DNA of 64,000 nt from Bombus terrestris (GCF_910591885.1 NC_063274.1:4216001-4280000); one strand, 5' to 3'; positions 24,000 through 38,400 are shown, counted from the stretch's first letter. Notes: generated from the letters alone by a model not told the origin. A program made the numbers and translations.

Positions 24000-26900
24000 T
24001 TTCACCATGAAAATGTTAAAAGAATTGTGCATAGCTGTCAAAATGAAGAATTACTCGTTTCCATATTTTTCTCCACATTAAAGAAATGTAACAATGCTGT
24101 TCAATTTTCAAAATTATAAAACACTCTGCTTAAAGCTGAATGTTCTCTTACGGAATAAAAGAATAATATCAATTAACAGGGCGCATTCAGAAGATTAATT
24201 TAAACCACGATGCCACCCGTGAAAGTAGCAGCGAAATTCAATCGGTTCTCGCGTTTTTTCCCTTCGCGATTGTCGCTCGCAAAGGGAAAACGCAAGCACG
24301 CCTTTCCATTATTCGCTTCGTTTTGCGTTAACTTGGCCGACTCGTCTCGGAGGCGAATAGAATTAAGCTAAATGAAATTGAATTTCGTAGAGTACTCTTT
24401 CGGTCTCGGAATTTTCGATGTTACGCGCAATACGTGACGGAAATATCCCCGTTCGAATTTTTCGTTGACGAAGCGTGTCGCGCAGTGAAATGTTATTATT
24501 TTTTTTATTTTATGTCATTTTTCTCCATTGTTCGGTTAGAATGCTCACGTTTTGTTTCTCGAAATTCTTGCCGGCAAAAATACGCAGATTCGCTACTTTA
24601 CGGAATTAAAATTCATATTTAATTCGTTTCAAATAACGCGTTAAACGATCTTAGGACAATAATGAATTTAAACGCTTACTGAAGATTAAAGCAAAATTAC
24701 GCATAGATTTAATTTATTTGAGCGTCTTTGATTATTGTTCCTACTAGAATAAAGCAAAGAGAAGGTAGATAGGCAGTTTAATTTTGTTTTAAGAAGAATG
24801 ATTTTTCCTAATTTCGTAGATTTCATTTTCAAGTAGAATCACCCTCTTGCACGGATAAATTAATAATATTAACGAAATTTTTATAAATTACTAGTAATAA
24901 CAGATTTCCCTGTATAATAAGGAAACATTCAACGAGAAATCAAACGAAATTTTACAAACAAAATTTACAAATTACAGATCATCCGATCGTGCTCGACGTA
25001 CGATTGTAAAATTATATAAGCGAATCGCCAATTTACTATTATTTACTATTATGCAAAAGGGTTCAGAAAATCACTTGTACGGTTGCCAGCGAATCTGAAA
25101 AAAGAAAAGACACCGTAGAAAAATGCGTGAAATTTGAAAACACGACAGGATTCAATTTCACTTTCATCTCGTCATTAACTCACACGTTCCACTCGAAATT
25201 CGGAAACAAAATTCCAGCAACTTTATTACCTCAGCCGACAAAGTATTACAAGCAGACGAGGAGCGAATGAGGGAAAGTAGGAGGCTGAAGAAGATGATTG
25301 AAAAGTTCGCGTTCTTCGGCATAACAGTGGAAGGAAGCTAGAGACGAATTCAAATTCCGACAGGGCGCAGACTTGAGTTACTAAGGCCTGATAATGGATT
25401 ATCCGCGTTACTTTCATCCCCATTCCAACGTCTCGCCATCTTTCTATAGAGATTAATCTTCGTTTAATACCGGTGTCGACGTCATGAATCAGCGCCACGA
25501 AACTTCCTCCATCGCGACTTTCTTTCATGCAAATGCCGGAAGCGTCTTGTAGTAGAAAAGCTTTCCACGTCCGGAATCGTCTGGATTTCTGTCCGTTTCT
25601 CAGCGTCGACGTGCCACTTGAGCTCGCAAATCGATCACTCGACCACCTTGCTCCATCAACTTCCACCTTTTACGATATATAATGTACTTATGTACGTAAG
25701 CGCCATGACCCAACCGCGTCGAAAGAACATTCAAGTTCAATGTTCAAGTTCAGCTGTTACGTGTATTTCCGAGTTTCGAATGGAATCGCAGATGAATTGT
25801 ATCGATCATTGTTTTGGGTTCCGTTGAAGCTTATCGGCTTATTGGCAGATAATAAGATATTGATTGTTCTTACAATGAGTATTCTGGCAATATAATTTCG
25901 GAGAAATATATCTGTGATAATGTTCTACATAGTGTGTATACAAAAATTATAAGATGTTTATTGTAAAATGTAGGTATATTCAATGGATAATTAGAACACA
26001 ATGCGAACAATCATTTGAAAAATAATGGGTGTCGAAGATGGCCTTACTGAGCAGATTTATTAATTTGGATAGCTCAGCATTCGATGCGTTTATGATCTCT
26101 GATCTGTGAGATATTATACTTGTATTAAATATCTTGTAGCTTTTATGCACGTTTTCATATTCGTTTCAAATTTGACCAATATAATTATGGTAATCGCGTC
26201 TCGTTACAGTGCTAATGCAATTCCAAAATGTTTTATACAACACATAATACAATCATGGAAAATATTTTCGTGGATCATTGTACTCTTATGGGACATGTTT
26301 CCTGATCGTTATTTATTTGGAGGGACATATAGACATGAATATGTAAACGCGAATATGTGAACAGATGCGTTTGGTTAAGTTGCATATGGAAAATGAAATG
26401 TAGATTAAGGTGAATTATACCTCTATAGTTAAAATTTTTGTTGATTTTCATGAATATGTCTCAATTTCTTTTAAAGCCAATGAGATTGAAACGAAACTAT
26501 TCGTAACAAAATAATGTTATCAGTATGTCAAATTTATATTAAATATATGTAACGAATAAATTATAGAAGCGAATGTGTTTAAGAAGTGAAATATTTATTT
26601 GACCGATAGTAGCAAATAAAAACAACATTTCAACAAGAAGAATTACCCCATGGGAATAAAATCCATATGAGCGTAAATTGCATTAGCATCGTTTTGAGAT
26701 CAGATTTCCGCGCACATAACGAGACAGCTGTCTCGAGTTTTCTGGAAGGGAAAACCAATCGTGGCCTTCCTGCCAAACGGTCGTTTTGCCGTACTTAGAT
26801 TCCGCCTCGATCGTCGAAAACGCCAGATGCGTTGGATACGACGAGATAATAAGATTTTCAGACAGGAGATCGTTCTATTGCTTGTTTCGTTTCACAAAAT

Positions 26901-27440
26901 CTGATGCGTGTCAGAAATTGCACCAACGCGCAACATCTTAACCTTATCCGTTTCTTCCCCTCTTTTTCCCGAAACTAGTAACTCATTTATCGAAGAAAAT
27001 CTTTAACATTATCTTGAAATTTTCATTGATTTTCATAATGTAAATTCCGTAACATAAATCATAAAAATCAGTGAATTTTTAACGAAATATTGTGAAATTC
27101 ATTTTGAGTGGAGAACTTATTCCATTTCCATTTTGGATGGGAATTTATAATATATTGTTATTATTATTGTCCTTATTACGGCTTTAGCATCTCTGATAAT
27201 TTGTCAGAAATTCCAGTACAGAATGAGGCTATGATAATCCTTACAGTATAGTGAAATCTTAAACTGAAGTATCATATGGCGGTACAGATTAATGTTATGG
27301 CGACAAAGGTGGCGTGTAGCCTTTCATTTTTCGACAGAGACTGAAATAAAGCTTCATACTCTGCAACCCTACTTCCAGTTTTCTGCTCCATATCTTTTAG
27401 GATTTCGCTGACAAGACAATTTATAAACGTAAATATTTCA
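24000..27440. other. Non-coding stretch, no gene recognised
   Basis: AT-rich with no supported gene. The minus-strand frame 25226-25666 (146 codons) and an overlapping plus-strand frame (about 25230-25340, rich in Glu, Arg and Lys after a CTCAG acceptor-like site) are open but unrecognised and lack corroborating splice sites. A CpG-containing patch with cell-type-neutral sequence lies near 26700-26900. Confidence 0.4.
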
Positions 27441-27449
27441 TTTGTAATA

Positions 27450-27694
27450 TCTGGACTCTAAAAACCTTCAAAAGAGTAGAACACTCTGTTAACAATCTTT
27501 TACAAATAAATAAATTCGAAGCCAATTTTTAATATATTTCAACTTTACACTGTCCATGTGATCTTCGTACTACGTTTTGCTCTATTGTGATGTCTGAACT
27601 CTTAAACTTCCAAGTAAGACACTCTGTTAACAATGTCTTTCACAAGTAACTAAACATTTAATCAATTCTCAATAAACTTAAACTTGGTACTGTC
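27450..27694. repeat. Diverged tandem duplication, ~105-bp units
   Basis: Unit 1 (27450-27554) and unit 2 (27593-27694) begin TCTGGACTCT and TCTGAACTCT. They share ACACTCTGTTAACAAT in the same place and end ACACTGTC and GTACTGTC. The copies are co-linear with small indels and are about 143 bases apart. This is an old local duplication without coding potential. Confidence 0.75.
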
Positions 27695-28078
27695 AAACAA
27701 ACGGATCAGTTAATTTTCGATACAGTTTACTCGATCCTTACAAAAGACTTCAACTCTTTCAGCGTTCTGCTCGAACAAAGCATGGAAGTATAAGTTGCTG
27801 ACTTATCATTTTTGCAACGTCACGTGATCGATTATGTATTTCCGGCTTCAAGATCTACCGTACTAGAAGTGCACAATGTAATGAAATTACTAACAATTCA
27901 GAATGGGTAGTTCTGGTATCAAATACACGTGAAAACTAGATATTCTTAATTTCTTACAGGAAATAAAAATTAATAATTGATAAATAATAAATAAGAATGA
28001 ATAATACGTATGATGAAAGCGTCATTATACATCAAATTTATAACACCATAATGCACAAATGTTTCAGTAATTAATATT

Positions 28079-28165
28079 ATTAATAAATACTGTAATAGCT
28101 ACTATATGTATATAATTAATAAATACTACGATACTTACTACCATATAATAATTAATATATTTAAT
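28079..28165. repeat. AT-rich imperfect tandem repeat
   Basis: Two imperfect copies beginning TAATAAATACT, each running through a TACTA-containing stretch into TATAATTAAT. The flanking DNA is also very AT-rich. Confidence 0.5.
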
Positions 28166-28299
28166 GTACACTATATTTACTGTATTTATATGTAATTACT
28201 ATATTGAAAATAGACGAATGACTATATAGAATATCTACATAAGACGACTCCTTCAAAATTTTCTTTCATAGCTAATATATTTGATTGTAACATCTTAAA

Positions 28300-31200
28300 G
28301 GTCAGTAAAAGAGGTAAAAATGACTTTGACTCGATGCCACAACTTCGCCATTACCGTTTGAACCTATTATCATCTCCTCCCTCATCGCTGTTTCCTATGC
28401 GATCCCGGGTCGTATCGTTTCTCGTTTCAAGCACATTACAGCAACATATCGAGAACCTTATCGGTGAGTGAATATGCATTCCGTGAAAGGTAAAGAAGCT
28501 AACGCAACGCGATGCACATTCACACCGGAAATCGTATGCTGTTGATAGGACCACTTTGCATTCGCGATCCGCTTCATGCACGTACATATATCACGATCGA
28601 AGATGGATTACACGTTCATCAGAAAAATACCAAGTTGCTCGTATTTTTAGAGGCTTCAACTAGCTCGCAGAAAGCTTGGTCCAACTTTTCGGTCGTTTTT
28701 TTTTTTCATCGATATTTTCCAGCGACTACGGCTAATGCCACGTGAATTATTAAAGCAGCAGATGGATTCGGTTCTTCGAACGTAGATTTAGGATCGCTCG
28801 AACGGATGTTACTTTAACTGTCCATGATTTCAGCAAGGGAACTTACAAGGCTGCGTGAAGCTATAAAGTGGGATTCATTCGTTTTCTGTTGAATTAATCA
28901 CAACGAGAGCAGCACTCTCTGTGCTGATCCTCCTGATGCATATAAAATCTTCGATATTTGAAAAACTTGGGAATATCTCGAGGCTAAGGGGATCGAGAAA
29001 CGAATCTTGCTGTGAATTATTCTATCGAACGAGTGACGTCGAGTTAGACATAGACAAGAGATGGAGCCTAAAAATAAAATTGTTTTAATTATCCACGATT
29101 TGAGAAAAACAATTTTAAATAATTACAGGAAACTGCAAAATGAGATCTACGTTTCGTGTTCTGTTGAATTAATCGTAGAATTATAAATAAATAGCACTCT
29201 ATATTGGTCGTCTAATGTACAACGCTAACAGTTTATTCGATAGTATTTTATCTCGTTTATTCGTCGCACGTAATCCAGTAATACAACGTGTTTATTAAAA
29301 ACAGAAATACGTTACTTCCTGTTAATTATTTTGTTAAAAAAGGAGCAATATTCTCGATGCTTCAATAAATATAACGTAGGGCGAAAGAGCATTAAATCGC
29401 AGCTGACGTGATCAGTTTGATCGAATTTATAAATGATACGATCCATTTATTATTACTGCTGATAAAACCCTCTTCGTTCCATAAACATCAAATTTTCATC
29501 CGCAGACTCTGCGTGAAGTGGCATTTACATTCTTGGTCCTAAAACTTCATCAAAAAGACCTCACATTTTTCCTGTTCGTTTTTCGCAATTTTCGATTACA
29601 TTTCTCTATCCCTATTCCTTTCCTTGCGTAACGTCTTGTTGAGTAAATAGTCGCATCGGTTACATCACTCACTCGCTCGTAAGACACGTACAGATTGTCG
29701 AGAAGAGTAGACATGACTGTAGTCTTCCCATGTCAGTGATCTATAGCGTACCAGAGGAACATTTACAAAGGTATATAATTTCATCCTCTGATCCCGTCTT
29801 ACCCTTTTAACGATAAATCATGCGTGCGCCCTTCAACGATCGTGTTATCTGATGCGAGGACAATTTTCCCGCTTATTACATAAAAAGAAAAAAGCAATGC
29901 CATTGTTTCTTTTCGTTTGGAAATTTCGTGCAGCCTGAACGATCGAATACGATGTCTCTTCGCGCTTCTTCGAGGTTGGTTTTTATTGCCTAGCTTGGTG
30001 GATGGACTTTCGATAAGATACGTGAAATGGAATATGCAAATCGAATTTGCGGATAAATCTCGTTGAAACTCGCCCTTGATTGACGAGTTTTGATAGAATC
30101 GATTTTAATTCGTTTCTCGTACAGCAAATTCCTACAATGAAGAGCCTCAGAAATTCACGCAACAAGTACCGATCACTATCAAAATTCATCGAACGTTTGA
30201 AAAACCCTTTGATCGGACGTCATACGTAACTGGCTATCGTTTCGTTCGCATGGTTCACCGTATCGTGGCGTTAATTACTTGATTGCCTCAGTTGGAACCG
30301 ATAATTACACGGCTTTATTGAAATTTTCCGACCCGTTATCGAACGCCAGGGTCCCGTAATACTCAATTTAACGATAAAATCTGGAACTTCTGAAAATCAG
30401 AATTGATCCATATTGAACAGGCTACGGAATTTTGATAAACAGAGATTGATTCACGCTACACAATCGGATGACGTTATGCCACGTCCAATGGGAACAACCG
30501 GTGCCTGATTGAAGTGTAGAGCTACGATATGTATCTGATTACGCTTTAATAAATAAGGGCTTGCGACATCGAAATTTCACTCTGCGATAAGAGAACGTTC
30601 TCGTTCTGCAAACAACTGGCAACTGTATTTTTTGAGAAAAATGAAGAAAACCATTTTTACGTACGTGGCCGTATCACGCGTTGTTAGCAGTTCCTCCCGT
30701 TTTGTTACACGAAGCACGTGAAAGATGTAATCGCACGAAAGAGGAGAAAATGCTGCAACGATGCAATTCATCGAGTTCTTTGTTGTGTACATTTTGTTTT
30801 TGAGAAAATGAAGAATAGGTAACATCTTATGGCATTAAATATCAAGATAATGAAATATTATGGTAGAAATTCTGGATATTAAATTAAATGCTGGGTTAGC
30901 AAATTCTGAAGAATCTATTATTCATAGATCGTACTTCTATTTGATTAAAGATGCTTTTTTACGTAAATACGAAAGAAGAGACTGCGAATTATTTGCTACA
31001 CATAAAACGGTGAAAGAATGAAAAGAACTAGGAAATGCTAATACGTGAAAATCTAACGTATACGTATCGATCGCATAAAATTCAATTTCTACAATTTTTC
31101 AGAACGTCCAGATTCTTCTTACAATCCTTTAGGATTTCTAATTTTTAACTATTTAATTTTTCAATGAAATTAAACGGAAATAAGATATTCTCTTCATGCT

Positions 31201-32300
31201 GGTTATATCGTTAATTTGTTAATTTATCGTTGCCAAGAAGAACGATAGCAGTTAAACGGTAAATTAAAACAGCTCTTAGCTTCGTTAGCTGTTTCGTTAT
31301 CGCGAAGCTTGTCTCTTCGAAGGTACAGTATTATTTCTTTTCTGTTCAAACAATCGATTGATGCGCTACGTCTCTCCAGTCGCCTCTGTTTTTTCCCAGC
31401 ACGACGCGTCCATTGTCTCAAGATGAATGATGTCACGGAGCAGGCAAAAAAAAAATCCAATTTCGTTGGAGAAGCTCATCGATCTTCCTTCGCTGCCTGT
31501 TCCCTTCGGCAGCTACGCGTCCCGCAGCCTAATAAATTGCAGTTGTACGTAGATCGTACCGATGTAATTGGACAAAATACCGGGACGAGGCGTTAAGCAA
31601 GGGTTATGGGTGTTTGGTGAGCTCTTGCTGCCGGTATGAGAAATTTATGATGTAATATAATGTAATATAACGTAACGTTTCGCTCTGAGGAAAGTTCGGT
31701 CGAGCATAAAGGGATTATTTGGAATTCTAATTGCGAACTACAGGTCAGTAAAGTTCAGTGTGAATTAGACGTTCGCGCTTTTCGTCGATCGAAATTTGAT
31801 ATATTCCTGGCTTTCGCGCGAATATTTTTCGTGTCCTGTTTTAAGTCTATTTTTCAATCCGATCTTTTGACTTTAAGTTTTCTTTGGAGAGTTGAAACAT
31901 TTTGCCAGATTGCTCGATAAGATACTTAATCTTGTTGATCGTATATTTTACTCATTGAAGCATAACTTCGTATCTGAATGAGTTCTATCTCCATAAATAC
32001 AAACTGTGAGGCCGTGTAATCGAAGTAGAAAATTCACGATAACTGGATTCACATAATTGTACGCTCTATTTAAAGCACTACTAACAATGTCGATACGAAT
32101 GAATAAAGATACGAATAAATGTAAATAAAAGAAAGAACGACGAGAATCTATTTACAATTTGAAACTAATGCATCACCTAAAAGTATCCTTACTCGCATAT
32201 ACACTTAGCACAACTAAAAAAAAAAAAAAACATTATTGAAAGAACTGTTGCAAAAGCTTCGAAAAGGAAAGAACGTCGTATTCTTTCAATAAGAAATATT
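28300..32300. other. Non-coding stretch, no gene recognised
   Basis: No supported gene. Less AT-rich patches lie at 28340-28620 and 31220-31620. Frames within them (28351-28587, 31224-31460, 31309-31596) are on opposite strands over the same bases and lack recognisable domains. A 14-A run ends near 32230. Confidence 0.45.
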
Positions 32301-32318
32301 AAAGAATATTATTAAATT

Positions 32319-32400
32319 ACTTTCTCGTAGATAATATACAATATCAAATAACAATAATAGTGGTACACTTTCTAGTAGATAATGTACAATATCAAATAAC
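32319..32400. repeat. Direct repeat, two 34-bp copies
   Basis: ACTTTCTCGTAGATAATATA at 32319 recurs as ACTTTCTAGTAGATAATGTA at 32367. Both run on into CAATATCAAATAAC. The copies differ at two positions over 34 bases and have a 48-base period, which suggests a recent duplication or a short minisatellite. Confidence 0.85.
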
Positions 32401-32409
32401 ACTCGTCAA

Positions 32410-35080
32410 ATATTTTCATTCCTTCACACTCTTCTGTTATCTTGTTACATATCAAATAATAGATCTATTTTTGATTGTCAACTATCCATATCGTGCAACT
32501 GATAATTGATCGAAATATGCGTGTTTAGCTCGTCGCAGCTCTGCATTCCTATTTTAAAATACACACCAGTCTGTCTGGTTGTATATAGCGAAAAAATAAA
32601 CTAGCAATCGTGTAATATAAGTAGAGCCAACCAGTGATCGATACGCCTGTCACCTTTATACATTATTCAGTCAACATGACCGTGTCGATAATTGGCACAA
32701 CGTTTACTACAACGCTTCGATTTCAAGCCAACTCCTATTCATCGGGATGTTTAACTTTTAATCCGATAATTAAGAGTAACGACTTTAGAAACTTTCTGTT
32801 TTCTTCTTTCCCTCCTTTTTCCTCTATTTGTTCGTAGTCAGGTGCATCAGGGCTGAATGGAGAGCGCGACAATCCGGTCACGTGCAGGTCTCGCGGCTAC
32901 GTGGCCGTACTCGTAATTTCCGAATTTAAGTGAGTCACTGAAAAAGCTCCAGGATGAAGAGGCTTCCCGACGACAAACAGGACAATCCGTATGTCACTTG
33001 AACGCGTGTAACTATCAGCCACTAGAGTTCCAATTTCTCTTTTTTTCCCGCGTTTTTTTTTTTTTTTTTTTTTGAGGAAACAACGCGAGATAACGAGAGA
33101 TTTCGAGTTCTAAAGTTCCGTGAACACGATTTTGTAGCGGATTTTTGGTGGTTTCGGAATTTTTGGCTGAGGTAAACCTTGTTGCTGGATAAACAAACTT
33201 TAGCCAGGAGTTTACTGCTGCGTCTTGAGAAAGTATTTAGAGCGTTAAAGTATTGGAGAAATTATGAAAACTCTTTTAGCGAGGTTTGGAAAGTACGTGC
33301 TAGGGTGTGGTACTTAGGTACCGAGTTTGAGAAGGTAACGAAGCGTGGAATTTATTTATTATTTGTTAAAACAAAGTAAGATTCTCTGCCTGTGACTCGC
33401 ATGATCAAAATTTTACGATTTGTATATGAGACACGGCCACAAACATTTGGCTCTTTCATGTATCCATGCGTAAATCCACGCAGCTCTAATTTAACAGCAT
33501 TCTAATTCATAATCAATCATGAACAACAAACTTTTGTTTCTACATCGTTGTACACTGGCACATAGTACTTTGTCCAATTGAAAATGAATTCATTCGTGAA
33601 GAAAAAGGGAGAATTTCTGCTATTAATATTCAACGATGAATTAATTCGATAACCACGATTGGTATAACGAGCTCGCGTTAGTTTTGAGCGAGGTAATTTT
33701 GAAACGCAAGAGGGAGATTAACTCGCGCCAGTTGCGAGATGTTTCGTTTGAAGTCAACACGAAGTCTTGAAAACTTCAAGATTTAGTTTGAATGTAGTTT
33801 TATGTTGTAATTTTCGCAGCATACAGCGACGTGTCTATAAATTGTGAAAGCACAGCTTCGATTCTTGTACGATCATAGAGAAATACATATTTTAGTGCCC
33901 TGGCCAACTAATTTGAAACTCGAGACGTACTTATGCGCGCGTTAACAATGAGAAATTGTTAAGGCCCCGCATTTCGTGCGGAATGAGAAACGTGACGCTG
34001 TTGGAACTTTCGAAATCTGACTTGCCAGCCCTATCGTATTTTCTGACTATTATTCTGTGGGTCTATTTTCTCCAAATCCGCTGTATAGTTCTTCGTCTGC
34101 TGGCTCAAATGTGTATAAGCTTTTCTCGTTATAAACATTTTCTGAGAAAACAAAGGATTGTAACGTTTTTCTTCTCGTATTAGACATTGTTTAAATATTT
34201 GCTAAATGTAAGCTCGTTCTACCATTTAAATATATTGAATTCAGTAAGAAAGTTACGTTTTCTGTTCCTTGGCAAATAAATTCAACTTCAAACCTAGTAT
34301 TTTTTAATAACAATTAATTCTTACATTCCGCATTATTTAATTGGCGATTGATAACGCCACTTTTCTTTACCATATTTCGTATAATACACGAAACAAATAT
34401 TTTGTAAAATTTACGTATTATGAATATTGCAAACTCACACAAAATTTTAGCTTCTAAAATGAAAGGGCCTTTAAGAATTAAATTTATATTTTTCCACTTG
34501 TAACCTTTAAATAGTTGTACATTTTGTATTCTCTTAGATTTCGTATCATTTAATGATTTTCGTCATGTGACATACGAAACACTGTACGCAAATTTAAATC
34601 AAATCCCATAAGAATACTTAACTCGGTCGAAATCAATTCGAAAATATTGTAGCAATATATGCGGTCAAATGAATTGAAGATTAAATCAAAACGTAACGTT
34701 TAAATGCGTGATTAGCGAACATTGTTACCTTAACGCGAATGTAATCGCTTTATATCATTCCACAACGTGTTATAAACGCTAGTTTCAAATTCGACTCGAA
34801 TTAAACGCGATTATAACGTATTGGTAATTCGAGAATCAGTAGAAGCATCGCCAAATTTATTCCGCGTTGATTCTCTTAAATTCAGAGAATTCATTGAGCG
34901 TTCGCGCGTACACGTGTACTCAACGACGCGTTAATTTCAGTCCGGGCCACATGCGCACTTTTCAGCCAGATTTTATGCCAGCAAAAATCCTAACGCCACC
35001 GATAATTACGCAACGATAAATGATATATACCTCGGCCACTGTTACATCGAAATACATCATTCACCGAACTGTCACTGAAA
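32410..35080. other. Non-coding stretch, no gene recognised
   Basis: AT-rich sequence with no supported gene. A moderately GC-rich patch at 32840-33010 and another at 34890-35030 contain CpG-rich words. Short frames (32634-32837, 33179-33379, 33956-34183) show no recognisable domain. Confidence 0.45.
33053..33073 (-). repeat. Poly(T) tract (poly(A) on minus strand)
   Basis: A run of 21 T residues. Read on the minus strand it is a poly(A) run, but no AATAAA lies just upstream on that strand and no flanking duplication was seen. It is probably a simple homopolymer. Confidence 0.8.
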
Positions 35081-35088
35081 GGTATCGA

Positions 35089-35177
35089 TATATTGAGCTG
35101 GCAACTAAGTGATTGCGGATTTTGTCATTAGGTAATATTGACAAAATCTGCAATTATTTAATTACCAACCCAATATA
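35089..35177. mobile_element. 89-bp hairpin MITE, second mariner-like family
   Basis: Inverted repeats fill almost the whole element. The left arm is TATATTGAGCTGGCAACTAA and so on. The right arm, read in reverse, is TATATTGGGTTGGTAATTAA and so on. Both arms run inward to GATTTTGTCA around a loop of about 10 bases. The termini GGCAACTAA and TTGGGTTGG resemble a mariner-type family found in bees and ants and are unrelated to the TTAGGTTGTCC family 63 bases away. It has no coding capacity. It may be a folded remnant that kept only the two ends of a longer transposon. Confidence 0.75.
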
Positions 35178-35239
35178 TGAGATTCGTTTCGAGATCAACT
35201 TGTCTCGCACATAGTTTGTAGAACATCTCGATGTATGAA

Positions 35240-35452
35240 TTAGGTTGTCCGAAAAGTGTCTTTCTTTTATAGACACGTCTTTTACAACGACGCATCTTTA
35301 TACGAACATGAAACCTAATCTGTCAAACATTGTGATCTTTATCTTGATAGAACAAAATGGATCATACGTAATTCGATAAAATAACATAAAAGGGAAATGT
35401 CGTGCATTTATTATTTTCTTCTAGAACGAAAGAAACTTTTCGGACAACCTAA
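35240..35452 (-). mobile_element. Mariner-type MITE, L-R architecture, inverted
   Basis: A 213-bp element with terminal repeats TTAGGTTGTCCGAAAAGTGT on the left and, in reverse, TTAGGTTGTCCGAAAAGTTT on the right. Read on the minus strand it matches the copies at 11760 and 60876 through the interior, including TCTATCAAGATAAAGATCAC and GACAGATTAGGTTTCATGTT. It retains the 15-base segment missing from the 11760 copy. The flanking dinucleotides are AA and TG rather than TA, so the target duplication has mutated. Confidence 0.92.
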
Positions 35453-35459
35453 TGCATGC

Positions 35460-38400
35460 TTAGTAACTGGTTGAAATGGGGAATTGTTGCACGATTGGAA
35501 GACAATCTGATTCGGAATTGGACGTGTAAGAGATCAGTTGCTTTCGCTAGTGTGTTCTATGACAGGAAATTCTACGGAAATGAATAATCTGAGACTAATA
35601 AATCAATAGTGTAAAATATCCGATTCAACCTTAGACTGAAAATGTTTTGATTGAAATATTAATGATTGATTATCATTAACATTTAAAACTAATTAGCATT
35701 TCGATGAAATAAGAATTCTACGTATTTTCAGTCCATTTTGAAATACGTAATTGTTGGATTTATTTCGTACCAAAATAAATAGTACGAGTTTTTATTACGT
35801 AGTTGCTTGCAAATTGTGATTCGTCCCTTTTGCATTGATGTATTGAAAAATATGCTACAGTGCACATATCACATTGATGAAAACGAACAGAGCTAATGAT
35901 ATGTGCAAATGTTACAGGTGCAGTGTAGTACAAAATGTAATTACAAGATATAATTATAGCTTGAAACGATATAACTCGATGTTAATAACTGTATTAAAAT
36001 TCAAAAATTCGTTTGACCTGTTATTCGACTGGCCAATGTAAAATGAAGAAAAACCTGTCCATAACGATGAAAGTACGAATGAAAAATAATTTCCTGGATA
36101 AAATACAAAATTGTACCGTCGTAGAAATTATGTCATTTTTTTTTTATTTTTACTTTAACAGGCGAACAGACATCAACGTATAAACCTATATTCCAGACGT
36201 TAAGATGGGTTAATGATTAATAAATGTCTGTAATTAGGGGTTAATTAACATTTCTAAGGAATGGTCAAGGATGTGCTTTCTCTTCTCGATTTTTTCAGGA
36301 TTATTTCGCAAAAGATTTCAGATCACGATATAAACGAACGTAAAAGAAATCGAAATTTCTCGTTAAGGATAACGCAAAGTTAATTATCCCATTTGAATAT
36401 CATCGCTGGTGCTCGCTTAAAATTCATGAGACAGAATCCCTCGCGTCTGTGTCACTTCGCGAGTTAACTTTTTACAATAACGTTACAGTACCTTGCACGT
36501 AACCTGGCATCTTGGTCTCGAGTGACTGATGAGAATCACGAAGTAAAACTTCACTTGACAACGTTGAAGTTTAGTTGAAGTATTATGGTTGCTATCTCTT
36601 CGAGTAACCCATCCAAGATTCTAGAAAGATTTATTATAACTATGTTAAAGTAGAGGCAATGTTTAAAGCGAGGAAAAATATTTCCCTTAAATTATATCAT
36701 TAATTATTAGAGCATAATTAGCTTCCTCTTATTAGCTCGTTAATAAATCGATATATAAACTAACATAATACTTTCTCTCGGAGTACAAAATATATCTAAG
36801 CTAAGTAATTTTTTTTCTTTTCCTGTGTGATTATTTTTACAGTCAGTAATTACTGTCGCGCGAACACAATTAAAATTCATAATCTTCGATTTCGAGTCCA
36901 TTTTAAAGTCTACCTATATAGACCAAAGTTCGTGACGCAGCAGCTCCATTCTTCTCTCCGAAATGGATCTTTTACCCACTGTCCATTGAACCAGGTCGAT
37001 TTAATCATTCTTCCACTGAAGTAAATTCTTAATGGTACGTCTTGACGTGACCAATCGAACGGAAGTGAGACGCCGGTTTAGCGAACACGATCACGACCAC
37101 ATTGATGGGTCTTAAAAAAGAAAACCATGTCACAGGTCGGATAAAGCGGATTTTCATGAAGTATGAACGGTATTATAGGAGCTGCTGCTTTTATTCCATT
37201 CCTTGCACCCTCGTTCTCGTTGTTTTTTCCTGTCATATCTGTAATAACGATGTTATTTTTCTTCCGTCACCGGATTTCCTTCGGTCAGAAAAAGAAAACA
37301 CACACTAAAGGTAGTTTCTCATCGTATCCCTCGATTGGCATTTACCGGTTATCTTGCAAAGAAATCAGGGTGTTCGCGCATGAAATCGCTGTATTTCTGG
37401 TCGATGCATTTAAAGGAAACGTTCTCGCTCGTTAAATTTTCTCGGAATTACTCGTGAAGGTTTTAATCGAGATCGCTGGTCTTTCCTATGCTCGGTGGTG
37501 GCTACAGTCTACTGCAATTCATCCTCTTTCGTGCAATTCCCTTTAATGCAACTGAATATTCCTAGTGCGTTGAAGCATCGAGTCAAATAAATCTTTATTA
37601 CATAATTGTGAATTATTTCAGAAAATTGGCAATGAGTTTCCTTTTCTGAATGTTAGAAGATTTTGTAAAGAAAGGGAATGGAGTTAAATTGAAAAGAATT
37701 TCTACTGACCGTGGTATGTGGTTACGTTTGTGTCAAAATTTTAATTTACTTTTTCTAGACGAATTTCTTCTTTAACAATGAACGAAATAATGTGACAGTA
37801 TAAACTACACGTATAACAGACTCAAATTTGAAAAATATTGGATCATCATAATTTTTCAAGTGAGATATGCGATTGCATTTATAACAGGGTCTCAATAAGT
37901 TTCAGTAATATCAGGAAAATTATGAAAATCCAATGATTTTGCTAACATTTATTTCGGGACATACCGTACCATTAATTTCATACGGCTTGGAGTCCAGCTA
38001 CTTTGTAACGTGTAATTGTGTATTTTGCAATCTTTTATTGAACGATACTGTCGTTTTGAACATCTTTAAATCTGAATTTTTTCATTTTTTCCCCAGTCCT
38101 TCTGTCAGTTGATAATGGTCAAATATAGAAAGATACGAGACTTTTAGACAAATTTTTTAATTAAGAGCAAAGAGCAGAGAAATTTTTGTTAAACAGTTGG
38201 ACAAATTAAAAAACGACCTCAAGTGATTTAATGAAACTTTTTGGCTGCTCTGTTGTACAAATATGCTCCCAGGTGGAATTGAAAATGGAGATAAAGTCTG
38301 CGATGTGAGAAAAGTAGCCGAAATTTGCAGAATGCGCCGCAACAAAAGGCGAGAAAAGGCAACGGGGTGACAAAAGAAGTGCAGCGGGATGCAGTTTTCA

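Noticed and set aside
25226..25666. 146-codon minus-strand frame and an overlapping charged plus-strand frame
   Set aside because: No recognisable family and no convincing splice pair. The two strands compete over the same bases.
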